Shown here: positions 7,300-16,659 of the stretch, in pieces
How the letters are laid out: each line of letters begins with the position of its first letter
Position numbering within the stretch: position 1 is the stretch's first letter
Source of the DNA: BJGO01 sp964640655
Lineage (GTDB): Bacteria; Bacteroidota; Bacteroidia; Chitinophagales; UBA10324
DNA length: 27,476 bases
Direction: 5' to 3'
NCBI GenBank assembly: GCA_964640655.1
Contig: CAZXFT010000030.1
Location: forward strand, 1-27,476
The notes under the pieces: model-generated
The model's database searches: none
What the model saw: the letters and a program-made list of their open reading frames with translations, nothing else
Told to the model about the DNA's origin: nothing
Position numbers and translations under genes: made by a program

Positions 7300-10101
7300 A
7301 TGAAGGAAATGGATATTACCCGCATAGAACAGGAGATTAAAGACTATTGGGCTGTAAATAAAATTTATCAGGTTAGCGAAAATCAGAACAAAACAAAGTA
7401 CTATGTACTCGATATGTTTCCCTACCCTTCGGGTGCAGGGCTGCACGTGGGGCATCCACTGGGATATATTGCATCGGATATTGTATCGCGTTATAAGCGT
7501 TTGAAAGGCTTTAATGTGCTTCACCCTATGGGTTACGACGCATTTGGTTTACCGGCAGAGCAATATGCGATTCAAACCGGACAGCATCCTGTGATTACTA
7601 CAAGAGATAACATCAAGCGTTATCGTGAACAGTTAGACAAGATTGGATTTTGTTTTGACTGGAGCCGCGAAGTGCGCACCTGCGAACCGAAGTATTACAA
7701 ATGGACTCAATGGATTTTTATTCAGTTGTTCAATAGTTGGTATAATAACGAAAGCAATAAATCTGAACCGGTTTCAACACTCATCAACCACTTTGAAACA
7801 AATGGCAGCAAATCGGTTCAGGCACACTGCACACCTCACAATTCTTTTACTGCAGACGAATGGAAAAGCATGACAGAAGCAGCACAACAAAAAATGTTGT
7901 TGAATTATCGTCTGGCCTATTTAGCCGACTCGTGGGTGAACTGGTGTCCTGCATTGGGTACTGTATTGGCCAACGATGAAGTGAAGGATGGCGTTTCGGA
8001 ACGAGGTGGTTATCCGGTGGAGCAGAGACTGATGAAGCAATGGAGCCTGCGCATCACCGCATATGCCGAACGATTGCTGCAAGGTTTAAATGACATTGAT
8101 TGGAGCGACTCCATGAAAGAAGCACAGCGCAACTGGATAGGAAAGAGTGAAGGTGCCTATGTTCATTTTAAGTTGAAAGATTCCGAACACCATATTAAAG
8201 TTTTTACCACTAGGCCAGATACCATCTTCGGTGTGGCCTTTATGGTGTTGGCTCCCGAGCACGATTTGGTTGCTGAAATTACAGCACCGGATCAACTTCA
8301 ATCTATAAAGGAATATCAAAAGAAAGCAGCTGCAAAATCGGAGCGTGACAGAAATGCTGATGTAAAAAATGTAAGCGGTTGTTTTACCGGTGCCTATGCC
8401 ACGCATCCATTCACGGGCAATGACATTCCGGTTTATATAGCCGATTATGTGTTGGCTACCTACGGTACAGGTGCTGTGATGGCTGTACCTAGTGGCGATT
8501 CGCGTGATCACCGTTTTGCCAATCATTTTTCTGAGTTAAAAGATTTTACCAATGTTTTCGAAGGCGTTGATGTAAGTACAGAAGCCTGCGAAACAAAAGA
8601 TGTCGTCATCACCAATTCTGATTTTTTAAATGGTCTGAAAGCTCCGGAAGCCATGAAAAAATGTATTGAAGAGTTGGAGAAGCGCGACATCGGACAAGGT
8701 AAAGTGAATTACCGTTTGCGCGATGCTGTATTTGGTCGTCAGCGATACTGGGGTGAACCCATACCGGTTTATTATAAAGATGATGTGCCTTATGTGATGC
8801 ATGAAAATGAGTTGCCGCTGGTATTGCCTGATATAGACAAGTACCTGCCAACGGAAACCGGAGAGCCTCCGCTGGCACGTGCCACGAACTGGAAACATCA
8901 GGGTCAATTTGAGTATGAGAAAACAACGATGCCCGGTTGGGCTGGTTCGTCCTGGTATTTCTTCCGCTATATGGATGCGAATAATGAAAAGTCTTTTGCT
9001 TCAAAAGAAGCATTGAGTTACTGGCGCGATGTGGACTTTTATCTTGGCGGTTCAGAGCATGCCACAGGTCATTTGTTGTACTTCCGATTCTGGACTAAGG
9101 TATTGCACGATTTAGGTTTTGTGAATTGCGATGAGCCTGCACGCAAGTTGGTAAATCAGGGTATGATTCAAGGGATATCGAGTTTGGTGGCGCGTGTGAA
9201 AGGGAAACAGGTGTGTGTATCGTTCGATATATTGAATGAATATTTGTCAATAAATAATTTGAGTGCTGATGATATTCAATTTGTATATGCCGACATTGCA
9301 TTGGTAAACAATCAAAAACTGAACATTACTGGATTTCAAAAATGGAATGCAGAGTTTGCTTCGTTTCAGTTTATTACTAATGCTAAACAGGAATTTGTGG
9401 TGAAGCAAGTTGTGGAGAAAATGTCTAAGTCTAAGTTCAATGTGGTAAACCCTGATGATGTTGTGGCTGAATACGGTGCAGATTGTTTCCGTATGTACGA
9501 AATGTTTTTAGGTCCTATTGAATTAAGCAAACCCTGGGATACACAAGGCATTGATGGTGTATCACGCTTTTTGCGGAAACTATGGCGATTGTTCTATAAT
9601 GAGCAGGGACAGTTGATCCTTAGCAAGGATAAGCCTTCGCAGGAGGCATTGAAAACTTTGCATCGCTGCATCAAGAAAGTGAACGAAGATGTTGAACGTT
9701 TATCATTCAATACTTGTGTAAGTACGTTTATGATTTGTGTGAATGAATTAAGTTCCATGAAATGCAATAATCCGGAAGTGCTTAAACCATTATTGATATT
9801 GATGCACCCTTTTGCACCTTTCATCTCCGAATACTTATGGCTGCAATGCGGTGAAACACAATCCATACTTCATGCATCATACCCTGTTGCCGATGAATCG
9901 CTGTTGGTTGAAAACGAATTTGAATATCCGGTTTCCATCAATGGAAAAGTCAGAGCCAAAGCAAACTTCTCCTTAGATAAAACGACTTCGGAGATAGAAC
10001 ATGAAGTGCTACAGATTGAAGCTGTACAAAAATGGATGGAAGGCAAGCCTGCCAAGAAAATTATTTTTGTTAAGGGGAGAATGATTAACGTGGTCGTTTA
10101 G
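7300..10101 (+). CDS. leuS: Leucyl-tRNA synthetase
   Basis: The class Ia synthetase charges tRNA-Leu with leucine. All landmarks are present in 933 residues: the ATP-binding HVGH (49-52, in YPSGAGLHVGHPLGY), the CP1 editing domain with its threonine-rich loop TTRPDTIFG (from 303) and the downstream GTGAVMAVPSGDSRDHRFA with its conserved Asp, the WAGSSWYFFRY motif, and KMSKS (707-711), followed by the anticodon-binding region and a C-terminal domain. The stretch just before KMSKS is long, as in other Bacteroidota LeuRS. A second ATG at 7309 (codon 4) could be the real start. The stop codon overlaps that of the convergent rnr gene. Confidence 0.98.
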   Translation: MKEMDITRIEQEIKDYWAVNKIYQVSENQNKTKYYVLDMFPYPSGAGLHVGHPLGYIASDIVSRYKRLKGFNVLHPMGYDAFGLPAEQYAIQTGQHPVITTRDNIKRYREQLDKIGFCFDWSREVRTCEPKYYKWTQWIFIQLFNSWYNNESNKSEPVSTLINHFETNGSKSVQAHCTPHNSFTADEWKSMTEAAQQKMLLNYRLAYLADSWVNWCPALGTVLANDEVKDGVSERGGYPVEQRLMKQWSLRITAYAERLLQGLNDIDWSDSMKEAQRNWIGKSEGAYVHFKLKDSEHHIKVFTTRPDTIFGVAFMVLAPEHDLVAEITAPDQLQSIKEYQKKAAAKSERDRNADVKNVSGCFTGAYATHPFTGNDIPVYIADYVLATYGTGAVMAVPSGDSRDHRFANHFSELKDFTNVFEGVDVSTEACETKDVVITNSDFLNGLKAPEAMKKCIEELEKRDIGQGKVNYRLRDAVFGRQRYWGEPIPVYYKDDVPYVMHENELPLVLPDIDKYLPTETGEPPLARATNWKHQGQFEYEKTTMPGWAGSSWYFFRYMDANNEKSFASKEALSYWRDVDFYLGGSEHATGHLLYFRFWTKVLHDLGFVNCDEPARKLVNQGMIQGISSLVARVKGKQVCVSFDILNEYLSINNLSADDIQFVYADIALVNNQKLNITGFQKWNAEFASFQFITNAKQEFVVKQVVEKMSKSKFNVVNPDDVVAEYGADCFRMYEMFLGPIELSKPWDTQGIDGVSRFLRKLWRLFYNEQGQLILSKDKPSQEALKTLHRCIKKVNEDVERLSFNTCVSTFMICVNELSSMKCNNPEVLKPLLILMHPFAPFISEYLWLQCGETQSILHASYPVADESLLVENEFEYPVSINGKVRAKANFSLDKTTSEIEHEVLQIEAVQKWMEGKPAKKIIFVKGRMINVVV

Positions 10102-12269
10102 TCATCATCTTCTTCATCATAAACCATGGCATAATCCAACTGTCGTTTTTCGAGGTTGGCCTTCAGCACGCGTATTTTGATTTTATCTCCTAAAGAGTAT
10201 GTTGTACCAGTTTCAACGCCAACAACAGCGTGTGCTTTGATATCCAACTCAAATCGCTCGTCACCGAGCATCGTCAGTTTAATTAAGCCTTCACATTTGT
10301 TTTCGATAACTTCAGCAAATACTCCCCACTCTGTCACACCGGTAATGAGTGCTTCAAAGGACTGCCCCACCCGCGTTTGCATATACTCCACCTGTTTGTA
10401 TTTAACGGAAGTGCGTTCTGCATCGGCTGCACTCTTTTCCATGTCGGAAGAATGTTTGCACAGGTCTTCGAGGTGCGGATACTTTTTATGCTTGCTGCCA
10501 TAAAGAATGTCGTACAGAATACGGTGAGCCAATACATCGGGGTAACGTCTAATGGGTGAAGTGAAATGACTGTAATATTTGAATGCCAACCCATAATGCC
10601 CGATATTTTCAGTGGAGTATATCGCTTTGGACATGGTGCGAATGGCCAGGGACTCCAGCATATTTTGTTCGGGCTTGCCTTTCAATTCTTTCATCATTTT
10701 GTTAAAAGACTCGGCTATTTGTCTGGGTGTGTCGTAATTCAGTTTGTACCCAAAAACAGATGCCGTGTCTCGCAGATCTTCGAGCCTGGTCATATCCGGT
10801 AAGTCGTGAATACGGTAAACAAAAGGCACCGGTGCACCATCCATTTTTTTTCTGCTTACAAATTCAGCAACCAGCCTGTTAGCCAATAACATAAAGTCTT
10901 CGATGAGCATATGCGCGTCTTTACGTTCTTTCACATATACACCAATAGGTTTGTTGTTTTCGTCGAGTTTAAACTTTACTTCAACCGTTTCAAAGTTGAT
11001 GGCGCCATCTTTATATCTGCGCTCCCGGAGTTTGTATGCCAGTTTATTCAGTGTCAGTAAAAAATGACTTAATTCGTGCTGCTTTCCTTCAAGTACTTCC
11101 TGTGCTTCTTCATAAGCAAAACGGTGTCTCGAATGAATCAACGTTTTGCCAAACCATTGTTCCAGCACCTTACCTTTCTCATTCATTTGAACAATAACTG
11201 AAAAACAACGCTTGTCTTCGTTAGGACGCAAAGAACAAAGTTCATTGGATATTCTCTCCGGCAACATTGGAATCACACGGTCAACCATATACACTGATGT
11301 AGCTCTCTTTTGTGCTTCCAAATCGGTTTCACAACCATGTGTTATATAATGCGATACGTCCGCTATATGGATTCCTATTTCATATAAACCATTACTCAAT
11401 TCGCGGAACGATATAGCATCGTCAAAATCCTTGGCGTCGAAAGGGTCAATAGTAAATGTTGGAACGAGACGCATATCGCGGCGCAACTTCAACTCCTCCT
11501 CGCTCACGTGGTCATTCATTTTTTCACACTCTTCCATAACCGATGCGGGAAACTCCAGACGGAATCCATTGTCAACCAGTATGGCGCTCATCTCGGTATT
11601 ATGTTCACCAGCCTTACCCAGTATGTTCACTACTTCTGCAACCGGATTTTTTTCTTCCGGATTCCATTCCACAAAACGCACCACTACCTTGTCGCCATTC
11701 TGAGCATCGCCTCTTAAGGATGAAGGAATGTAAAAATCGTGCTGATAAGATTTGTGATCGGGAATGACAAATGCAGTGCGCTCCGTTATTTCAATAACAC
11801 CGGTGATGTACTCGGTGTTTCTTTCGAGTATTTCTACTACTCGTCCTTCCAAGCGACTGCCTCTTCGAACTTCAACAAGTACTATGCGAACCTTGTCACC
11901 GGTAAATGCATTGCCCACGTTACGTCTTTGAATACGAATATCTTTTTCATAACCTTCGATGGTTACAAAGCCAACACCTGACTGATTCAGCTCAAGTATG
12001 CCGGTAAGTGTAGTTTCAAATCTTGTTACCTTTTTCTTTTCGTTGCGCTGCACAAAAGCTGAACCCTTGCGCTCCAGTAGTTTATCACGTTCCAGTTCCT
12101 GCACGGTATCATACAGTACATCAACCGGAAATTTGGAAGAAAGCTTTTTCTTGATTTGTTTGAAAGATAGTTTCTTGCTGGAACTGTCTTTAAACATTTG
12201 CATAATCACATCACGTACATCGCGCGGCTTTTTGCTTTTATTTTTTTGGTCTTTATGAAATTTAGACAT
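10098..12269 (-). CDS. rnr: Ribonuclease R
   Basis: RNase R is a processive 3'-5' exoribonuclease that degrades structured RNA and takes part in rRNA, tmRNA-tagged mRNA and stress-related decay. The 723-residue protein has a basic N-terminus (KDQKNKSKKPR), a winged-helix segment (about 18-75), cold-shock domains (about 85-215), the RNB catalytic domain with the metal-binding aspartates Asp275, Asp281, Asp283 and Asp284 (TIDPFDAKDFDDAISF), the SPIRRYPD motif, and an S1 domain at the C-terminus (about 635-715). The gene begins two bases after the stop of the ABC ATPase gene, so the two are probably one transcript. Its stop overlaps the leuS stop tail to tail. Confidence 0.97.
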   Translation of the reverse strand: MSKFHKDQKNKSKKPRDVRDVIMQMFKDSSSKKLSFKQIKKKLSSKFPVDVLYDTVQELERDKLLERKGSAFVQRNEKKKVTRFETTLTGILELNQSGVGFVTIEGYEKDIRIQRRNVGNAFTGDKVRIVLVEVRRGSRLEGRVVEILERNTEYITGVIEITERTAFVIPDHKSYQHDFYIPSSLRGDAQNGDKVVVRFVEWNPEEKNPVAEVVNILGKAGEHNTEMSAILVDNGFRLEFPASVMEECEKMNDHVSEEELKLRRDMRLVPTFTIDPFDAKDFDDAISFRELSNGLYEIGIHIADVSHYITHGCETDLEAQKRATSVYMVDRVIPMLPERISNELCSLRPNEDKRCFSVIVQMNEKGKVLEQWFGKTLIHSRHRFAYEEAQEVLEGKQHELSHFLLTLNKLAYKLRERRYKDGAINFETVEVKFKLDENNKPIGVYVKERKDAHMLIEDFMLLANRLVAEFVSRKKMDGAPVPFVYRIHDLPDMTRLEDLRDTASVFGYKLNYDTPRQIAESFNKMMKELKGKPEQNMLESLAIRTMSKAIYSTENIGHYGLAFKYYSHFTSPIRRYPDVLAHRILYDILYGSKHKKYPHLEDLCKHSSDMEKSAADAERTSVKYKQVEYMQTRVGQSFEALITGVTEWGVFAEVIENKCEGLIKLTMLGDERFELDIKAHAVVGVETGTTYSLGDKIKIRVLKANLEKRQLDYAMVYDEEDDD

Positions 12270-12271
12270 GG

Positions 12272-13960
12272 TTAGTTTTCAAAATGAAGTCTTGGTATGG
12301 AAGCCAACAATTTTTTAGTGTATTCGGTTTGAGGATTTTCAAATAACAACTGGGGCTCGGCCTCCTCAACTATGCGGCCTTTTTGCATTACCATAATTCG
12401 ATTGCTCATATATCTTACCACTGATAAATCGTGAGAGATAAATAAATACGATAAGCCAAAGGTAGCTTTTAAATCATTAAGCAGATTCAGTATCTGTGCC
12501 TGCACCGATACATCGAGGGCTGAAACAGATTCATCGCAGATGATAAATTCGGGCTCTACACTCAATGCGCGTGCAATACAAATACGTTGTCTTTGCCCAC
12601 CCGAGAACTCGTGAGGATAACGATGGTAATGCTCTGCTTTTAAACCAACTTGTTGGAGTAAATCTTGAACGCGTTGCTTAGCCTTGTTTTCAGAACTTTC
12701 TACTTGGTGAAATAAAACTGCTTCGCTGATGCAACTGCCTATGGTGATACGCGGATTTAATGAACTGTATGGATCCTGGAAAATGATTTGAACCTTTTTT
12801 CTCCAGGCTCTGATCTGATCTTCATTCATCTTTGTAATATCTCTGCCGTTGTATTGAATACTACCGGAGTCCGGACGAATCAACATCAACAGGCAGCGAC
12901 TTAAAGTAGTTTTACCACAACCTGATTCACCAACAAGTCCCAATGTTTCGCCTCGCTTCAATTGAAACGAAACATCGTTAACAGCGATAAATTCTTTTTT
13001 TGATTTCTGAAATATTCCGCCTGAAGAATAGCGCTTCATGAGGTGTTGAACCTGGAGCAGTACTTCATCTTTTATTTCTAATTGATGATGGATGTTTGGT
13101 GATGCTTCTTCTTTAGCTGTTGAAGATTCGTTTAAAAAATCTGCAACCACCGGCAATCTGCGGCCGAACTGGTGAGCTGATGGTCGACAAGCCAGCAGTG
13201 CCCTTGTATAAGGATGTTGCGGATTGCCCAATACGCTCTTTGCTTTACCATTTTCTACGATTTCACCTTTGTACATTACTGCAATGCGGTCACAAATTGA
13301 AGAGACCACAGCCAGATCGTGAGAGATAAACAACATACCTGTCTGATGCTGTAGTACCAGTTCTTTCATCAATTGTAATATGCCTGCCTGTACCGTCACA
13401 TCAAGTGCAGTTGTTGGTTCGTCTGCAATGATGAGTGAAGGTTTATTGGCCAAAGCCATAGCTATCATCACTCTTTGTTTTTGTCCGCCTGAGAGCTCGT
13501 GTGGATATGCGATGTATTTACTGTGTGGCTCGGGTAATTGTACCTGTTCAAATAAGCGAATCACTTCCTGCTTGGCAAGTGCATCTGATATAGCTTTGTG
13601 TTGCTGTATGATTTCCTGAACCTGTTTACCGCAAGTCATTAAAGGATTAAGTGCTGTCATAGGTTCCTGAAAAATCATGGACACCTTATTGCCACGCAGT
13701 GCACTCAGCTGCTGCTCATTAAGTTGTAAAATATTTTGTTCATCACCTGCCAACTGAATCACACCTTCACTTTTAAGCGAAGCGGCATTTAACAGTTGCA
13801 TCACGCTCAGCGAGGTTATTGTTTTTCCTGAACCCGATTCTCCTACAAGCCCTAAAATTTCTCCGGGAGCAATTTGCAAAGAAACATGTCGTAACAAAGA
13901 GGCATCACCTGATTTAATGTTCAAGTTTTCGATATTTAATGCAATGGATTCCATGCTCAT
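12272..13960 (-). CDS. Double-ATPase ABC transporter ATP-binding protein, peptide/nickel type (DppD-DppF fusion)
   Basis: The 562-residue protein joins two complete ABC ATPase domains and would power import of oligopeptides or similar solutes. Domain 1: Walker A GESGSGKT (40-47), signature LSGGQ (156-160), Walker B ending DE (180-181), His214. A C-terminal oligo-HPY-type segment (NPQHPYTRALLACRP) follows. Domain 2: Walker A GESGCGKT (344-351), signature FSGGQ (452-456), Walker B with DE at 476-477 (CDESVSALD), His510. Both sites look intact. No permease or substrate-binding gene is next to it; the next gene is rnr. It resembles YejF/GsiA-type fused ATPases. ATG at 13960 or 13954 could start it. 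The upstream gap contains TATTTTTA (13970-13977), a partial -7 match. Confidence 0.93.
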   Translation of the reverse strand: MSMESIALNIENLNIKSGDASLLRHVSLQIAPGEILGLVGESGSGKTITSLSVMQLLNAASLKSEGVIQLAGDEQNILQLNEQQLSALRGNKVSMIFQEPMTALNPLMTCGKQVQEIIQQHKAISDALAKQEVIRLFEQVQLPEPHSKYIAYPHELSGGQKQRVMIAMALANKPSLIIADEPTTALDVTVQAGILQLMKELVLQHQTGMLFISHDLAVVSSICDRIAVMYKGEIVENGKAKSVLGNPQHPYTRALLACRPSAHQFGRRLPVVADFLNESSTAKEEASPNIHHQLEIKDEVLLQVQHLMKRYSSGGIFQKSKKEFIAVNDVSFQLKRGETLGLVGESGCGKTTLSRCLLMLIRPDSGSIQYNGRDITKMNEDQIRAWRKKVQIIFQDPYSSLNPRITIGSCISEAVLFHQVESSENKAKQRVQDLLQQVGLKAEHYHRYPHEFSGGQRQRICIARALSVEPEFIICDESVSALDVSVQAQILNLLNDLKATFGLSYLFISHDLSVVRYMSNRIMVMQKGRIVEEAEPQLLFENPQTEYTKKLLASIPRLHFEN

Positions 13961-14050
13961 CTGTATTCGTAAAAATAAACGTGTGAAGCAGAGTATTCAG
14001 AAAAAATATTAGCACAGATATTCACCTGCAGTTAATTAAATGAACTATGA

Positions 14051-14065
14051 ATGCGGCAACCGCAT
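14051..14065 (-). terminator. Short hairpin at the end of the UbiA-like gene
   Basis: GATGCGG-TTG-CCGCATT on the minus strand forms a 6-bp GC-containing stem with a three-base loop beginning at the TGA stop. No T-run follows, so it may be an RNA-stabilising or weak terminator hairpin. The remaining gap to 13960 shows no other clear element. Confidence 0.35.
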
Positions 14066-14943
14066 CAAAACAATAACTGAAAAAAGAGAATGAGCAGAAA
14101 CTCAAAAGCCAATATGCCATCAACAGCAATGACGTAAACCGGATCAATTGGATAACGATAGGTAATGGTGATGATGTAATAAGCCAGCAATGGCGCTAAC
14201 TGAGCAACCAAGAGGAAAGGCATAGAAAAGGGTGCTAGAAATAAAGCATGAATGATTGCCAATAAGATACATATCACGGTGAGTATAATCATCGTTTTTC
14301 TGACACGGATTAAACCATATCGAACCGGAATGGTTATCACATTGTCACGGCGATCATACTCCATATCGCGCACATCGAAGGTGAGCGCTACCATAAACAC
14401 CAAACAAGCTTTTTGAAAAAAAAGAACAATAAATGTGGTGCTAAAAATATTATAATCGTACTGTAAGAATGGGAGAATCACCGTGGTGGATGTCCATACC
14501 AAAGTGATAAGTATAATTTTAAAGAACCATACATCGCGCAAGCGAACCGATTGATTTTTGAACTTGAATACGGGTAATTCGTAAAAAACTGATAGCAAGC
14601 CTAACGGAATCAGTATCATCAATGATTCAAATTGTAAATGGAAAGCAACGTTAGCTGCCATTCCGCCGGAAATGATGCCTAGCATCAATAATAAAAATTG
14701 GTTCTTGGAAGTCCATACAATCACATCATTGTCTGAGTCTTTTCTTTTACGGTAAGCCACAAAGCGGTGCAATGTGTATTGAAAAAGCGTGGCAAAGAAC
14801 ACGAAGGTACTCAGCGAGTCCAGTCTAGGAGTGATTCCCAGGCGCAGATAGGTAGCCCACAGCAAGGCAACTGCACATAGGGAGATATAAATATTTCCCA
14901 GAAAGAAAGCATTACCAATTTGTTTGAGTATGCGAACAATCAC
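14065..14943 (-). CDS. UbiA-like polytopic membrane protein, possible prenyltransferase
   Basis: The 292-residue protein is nearly all membrane helices (about eight or nine). It carries a clear second UbiA aspartate motif, DVRDMEYD (190-197, DxxDxxxD), followed by TIPVRYG as in UbiA enzymes, where it binds the Mg-diphosphate of the prenyl donor. The usual first motif (NDxxDxxxD) in the first third is not recognisable: the corresponding region reads QYTLHRFVAYRKRKDSDND. Activity is therefore uncertain. It starts with GTG, one sense codon after the in-frame TAG of the carboxylase gene, and is almost certainly co-transcribed with it. No quinone or carotenoid genes are nearby to name a substrate. 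Confidence 0.7.
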   Translation of the reverse strand: MIVRILKQIGNAFFLGNIYISLCAVALLWATYLRLGITPRLDSLSTFVFFATLFQYTLHRFVAYRKRKDSDNDVIVWTSKNQFLLLMLGIISGGMAANVAFHLQFESLMILIPLGLLSVFYELPVFKFKNQSVRLRDVWFFKIILITLVWTSTTVILPFLQYDYNIFSTTFIVLFFQKACLVFMVALTFDVRDMEYDRRDNVITIPVRYGLIRVRKTMIILTVICILLAIIHALFLAPFSMPFLLVAQLAPLLAYYIITITYRYPIDPVYVIAVDGILAFEFLLILFFQLLF

Positions 14944-14946
14944 AAG

Positions 14947-16488
14947 CTACAACGGAATGTTACCGTGTTTTTTGCGAGGAAGATGAGCCACCTTATTCTG
15001 CAACATGTCGAATGCACGTATCAATTTGATACGAGTATCTTCCGGTTGAATCACCTCATCTATAAAACCGCGGGCTGCTGCTTTATAAGGATTGGCAAAC
15101 ATCTGTGTGTATTCATCAATCTTGGATTGAAGCATCTTGTCCTGTTCCTTAGCTTCGGCAATTTCTTTCTTGAAAATAATTTCCGCAGCTCCTTTAGAAC
15201 CCATCACGGCAATTTCAGCTGTTGGCCATGCATAGTTCATATCGCATCCTATATGTTTGGAATTCATTACATCGTATGCTCCGCCATATGCTTTACGGGT
15301 AATTACTGTAACACGCGGTACTGTTGCTTCGCAAAAAGCATAGAGCAACTTGGCACCGTTGTTAATAATGCCGTTCCACTCTTGATCGGTGCCGGGCATA
15401 AATCCGGGAACATCTTCAAATACCAGCAACGGAATATTAAACGAATCGCAGAAACGAACAAAGCGTGCCGCCTTGTTGGAAGATTTGATGTCGAGCACTC
15501 CCGCCATCACTGATGGTTGATTAGCCACTATACCTATACTGCGGCCAGCCAGTCGAGCAAACCCAACAATAATATTCTCTGCATATGCTTTATGCACTTC
15601 ATAAAAACTAGCTTCATCCACTACCCCTTCAATCACTTCTTTCATGTCGTAAGGCTGATTGGGATTAGATGGTATTATCTTATTTAATGCAGGTCTTTTT
15701 TCGTCAGCATTACGATAATTTATTGTTGGTGCATCATCTTCACAGTTCTGAGGTATATATGAAAGCAAGGTGCGAATTCCTTTCAGACATTCGATTTCAT
15801 TAGCATAGGTAAAATGAGTAACGCCCGATTTGCTGGCATGTGTTGATGCGCCTCCGAGTTCTTCACTGCTCACTTCTTCGTGTGTAACCGTCTTAACCAC
15901 GTTAGGTCCGGTAACAAACATATATGAAGTGTTTTCGACCATCATAATAAAGTCGGTGATGGCGGGTGAATAAACTGCTCCACCGGCACAGGGTCCCATT
16001 ATAGCACTTATCTGAGGTACCACACCCGATGCCAAAGTATTTCTGTAAAAGATATCGGCATAGCCACCAAGTGAAACCACACCTTCCTGAATACGAGCAC
16101 CACCACTGTCGTTTAAGCCAATTACCGGTGCACCATTCTTCATAGCCAGATCCATGATTTTGCAAATTTTTTCGGCGTGCGTTTCAGAAAGAGACCCCCC
16201 GAAAACTGTAAAGTCCTGAGAGAAGACATATACTAAACGACCATCAATATTTCCATAACCGGTTACAACGCCATCACCTAAGTACACTTCTTTATCCAAA
16301 CCAAAATCGGTTGCCCGGTGTGTTACCAGCATACCAATTTCTTCAAATGAATTTTCGTCGAGTAAAAAGTGAATGCGCTCGCGGGCTGTGAGTTTTCCTT
16401 TCTTATGTTGAGCTTCTATTCGCTTCTTTCCGCCACCTTCAAGTGCTGCATTTTTTTTGTCTTCTAGCTCTTTGTTGTTATCCTTCAT
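14947..16488 (-). CDS. Acyl-CoA carboxylase beta subunit (propionyl/methylmalonyl-CoA type carboxyltransferase)
   Basis: This is the carboxyltransferase subunit that moves CO2 between biotin and an acyl-CoA, as in propionyl-CoA carboxylase (PccB) or methylmalonyl-CoA decarboxylase alpha (MmdA). The 513-residue protein has the typical N-terminus (GKLTARERIHFLLDENSFEE), the acyl-CoA-binding glycine motifs GGARIQEGVVSLGGYADIF and MGPCAGGAVYSPAITDF, and the C-terminal carboxybiotin half with VPGFMPGTDQEWNGII and TRKAYGGAYDVM. I chose ATG 16488; the frame can be extended to a TTG at 16512, but those eight residues do not look like the family and a partial -7 box (TATTTTCG) lies just upstream of that TTG. 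The biotin carboxylase and biotin carrier genes are not in the window, so PccB and MmdA roles cannot be told apart. Confidence 0.93.
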   Translation of the reverse strand: MKDNNKELEDKKNAALEGGGKKRIEAQHKKGKLTARERIHFLLDENSFEEIGMLVTHRATDFGLDKEVYLGDGVVTGYGNIDGRLVYVFSQDFTVFGGSLSETHAEKICKIMDLAMKNGAPVIGLNDSGGARIQEGVVSLGGYADIFYRNTLASGVVPQISAIMGPCAGGAVYSPAITDFIMMVENTSYMFVTGPNVVKTVTHEEVSSEELGGASTHASKSGVTHFTYANEIECLKGIRTLLSYIPQNCEDDAPTINYRNADEKRPALNKIIPSNPNQPYDMKEVIEGVVDEASFYEVHKAYAENIIVGFARLAGRSIGIVANQPSVMAGVLDIKSSNKAARFVRFCDSFNIPLLVFEDVPGFMPGTDQEWNGIINNGAKLLYAFCEATVPRVTVITRKAYGGAYDVMNSKHIGCDMNYAWPTAEIAVMGSKGAAEIIFKKEIAEAKEQDKMLQSKIDEYTQMFANPYKAAARGFIDEVIQPEDTRIKLIRAFDMLQNKVAHLPRKKHGNIPL

Positions 16489-16659
16489 TTTTATCGTTAC
16501 TACTAAGGGCAACGAAAATAATCAAAGATGGATGATAGAGTATTTTTTAGATAACTACTCTCCATCTTAATGAATTTATTCCGAGTTGCTCAGTTTCTAT
16601 TAAGAGTAGAGTATAATTTTACGAGTTGGAAATCCGGTTGTGGATAATTAAATCAATAA

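Noticed and set aside
8086..8526. 146-residue minus-strand frame
   Set aside because: It is antisense to the editing domain of leuS and has no independent support.
14920..15513. 197-residue plus-strand frame
   Set aside because: It lies opposite the conserved carboxylase coding sequence and shows no recognisable domain.
16489..16512. TTG start eight codons upstream for the carboxylase
   Set aside because: The extra residues (MPLVVTIK) are unlike the family, and the segment sits where a leader is expected.
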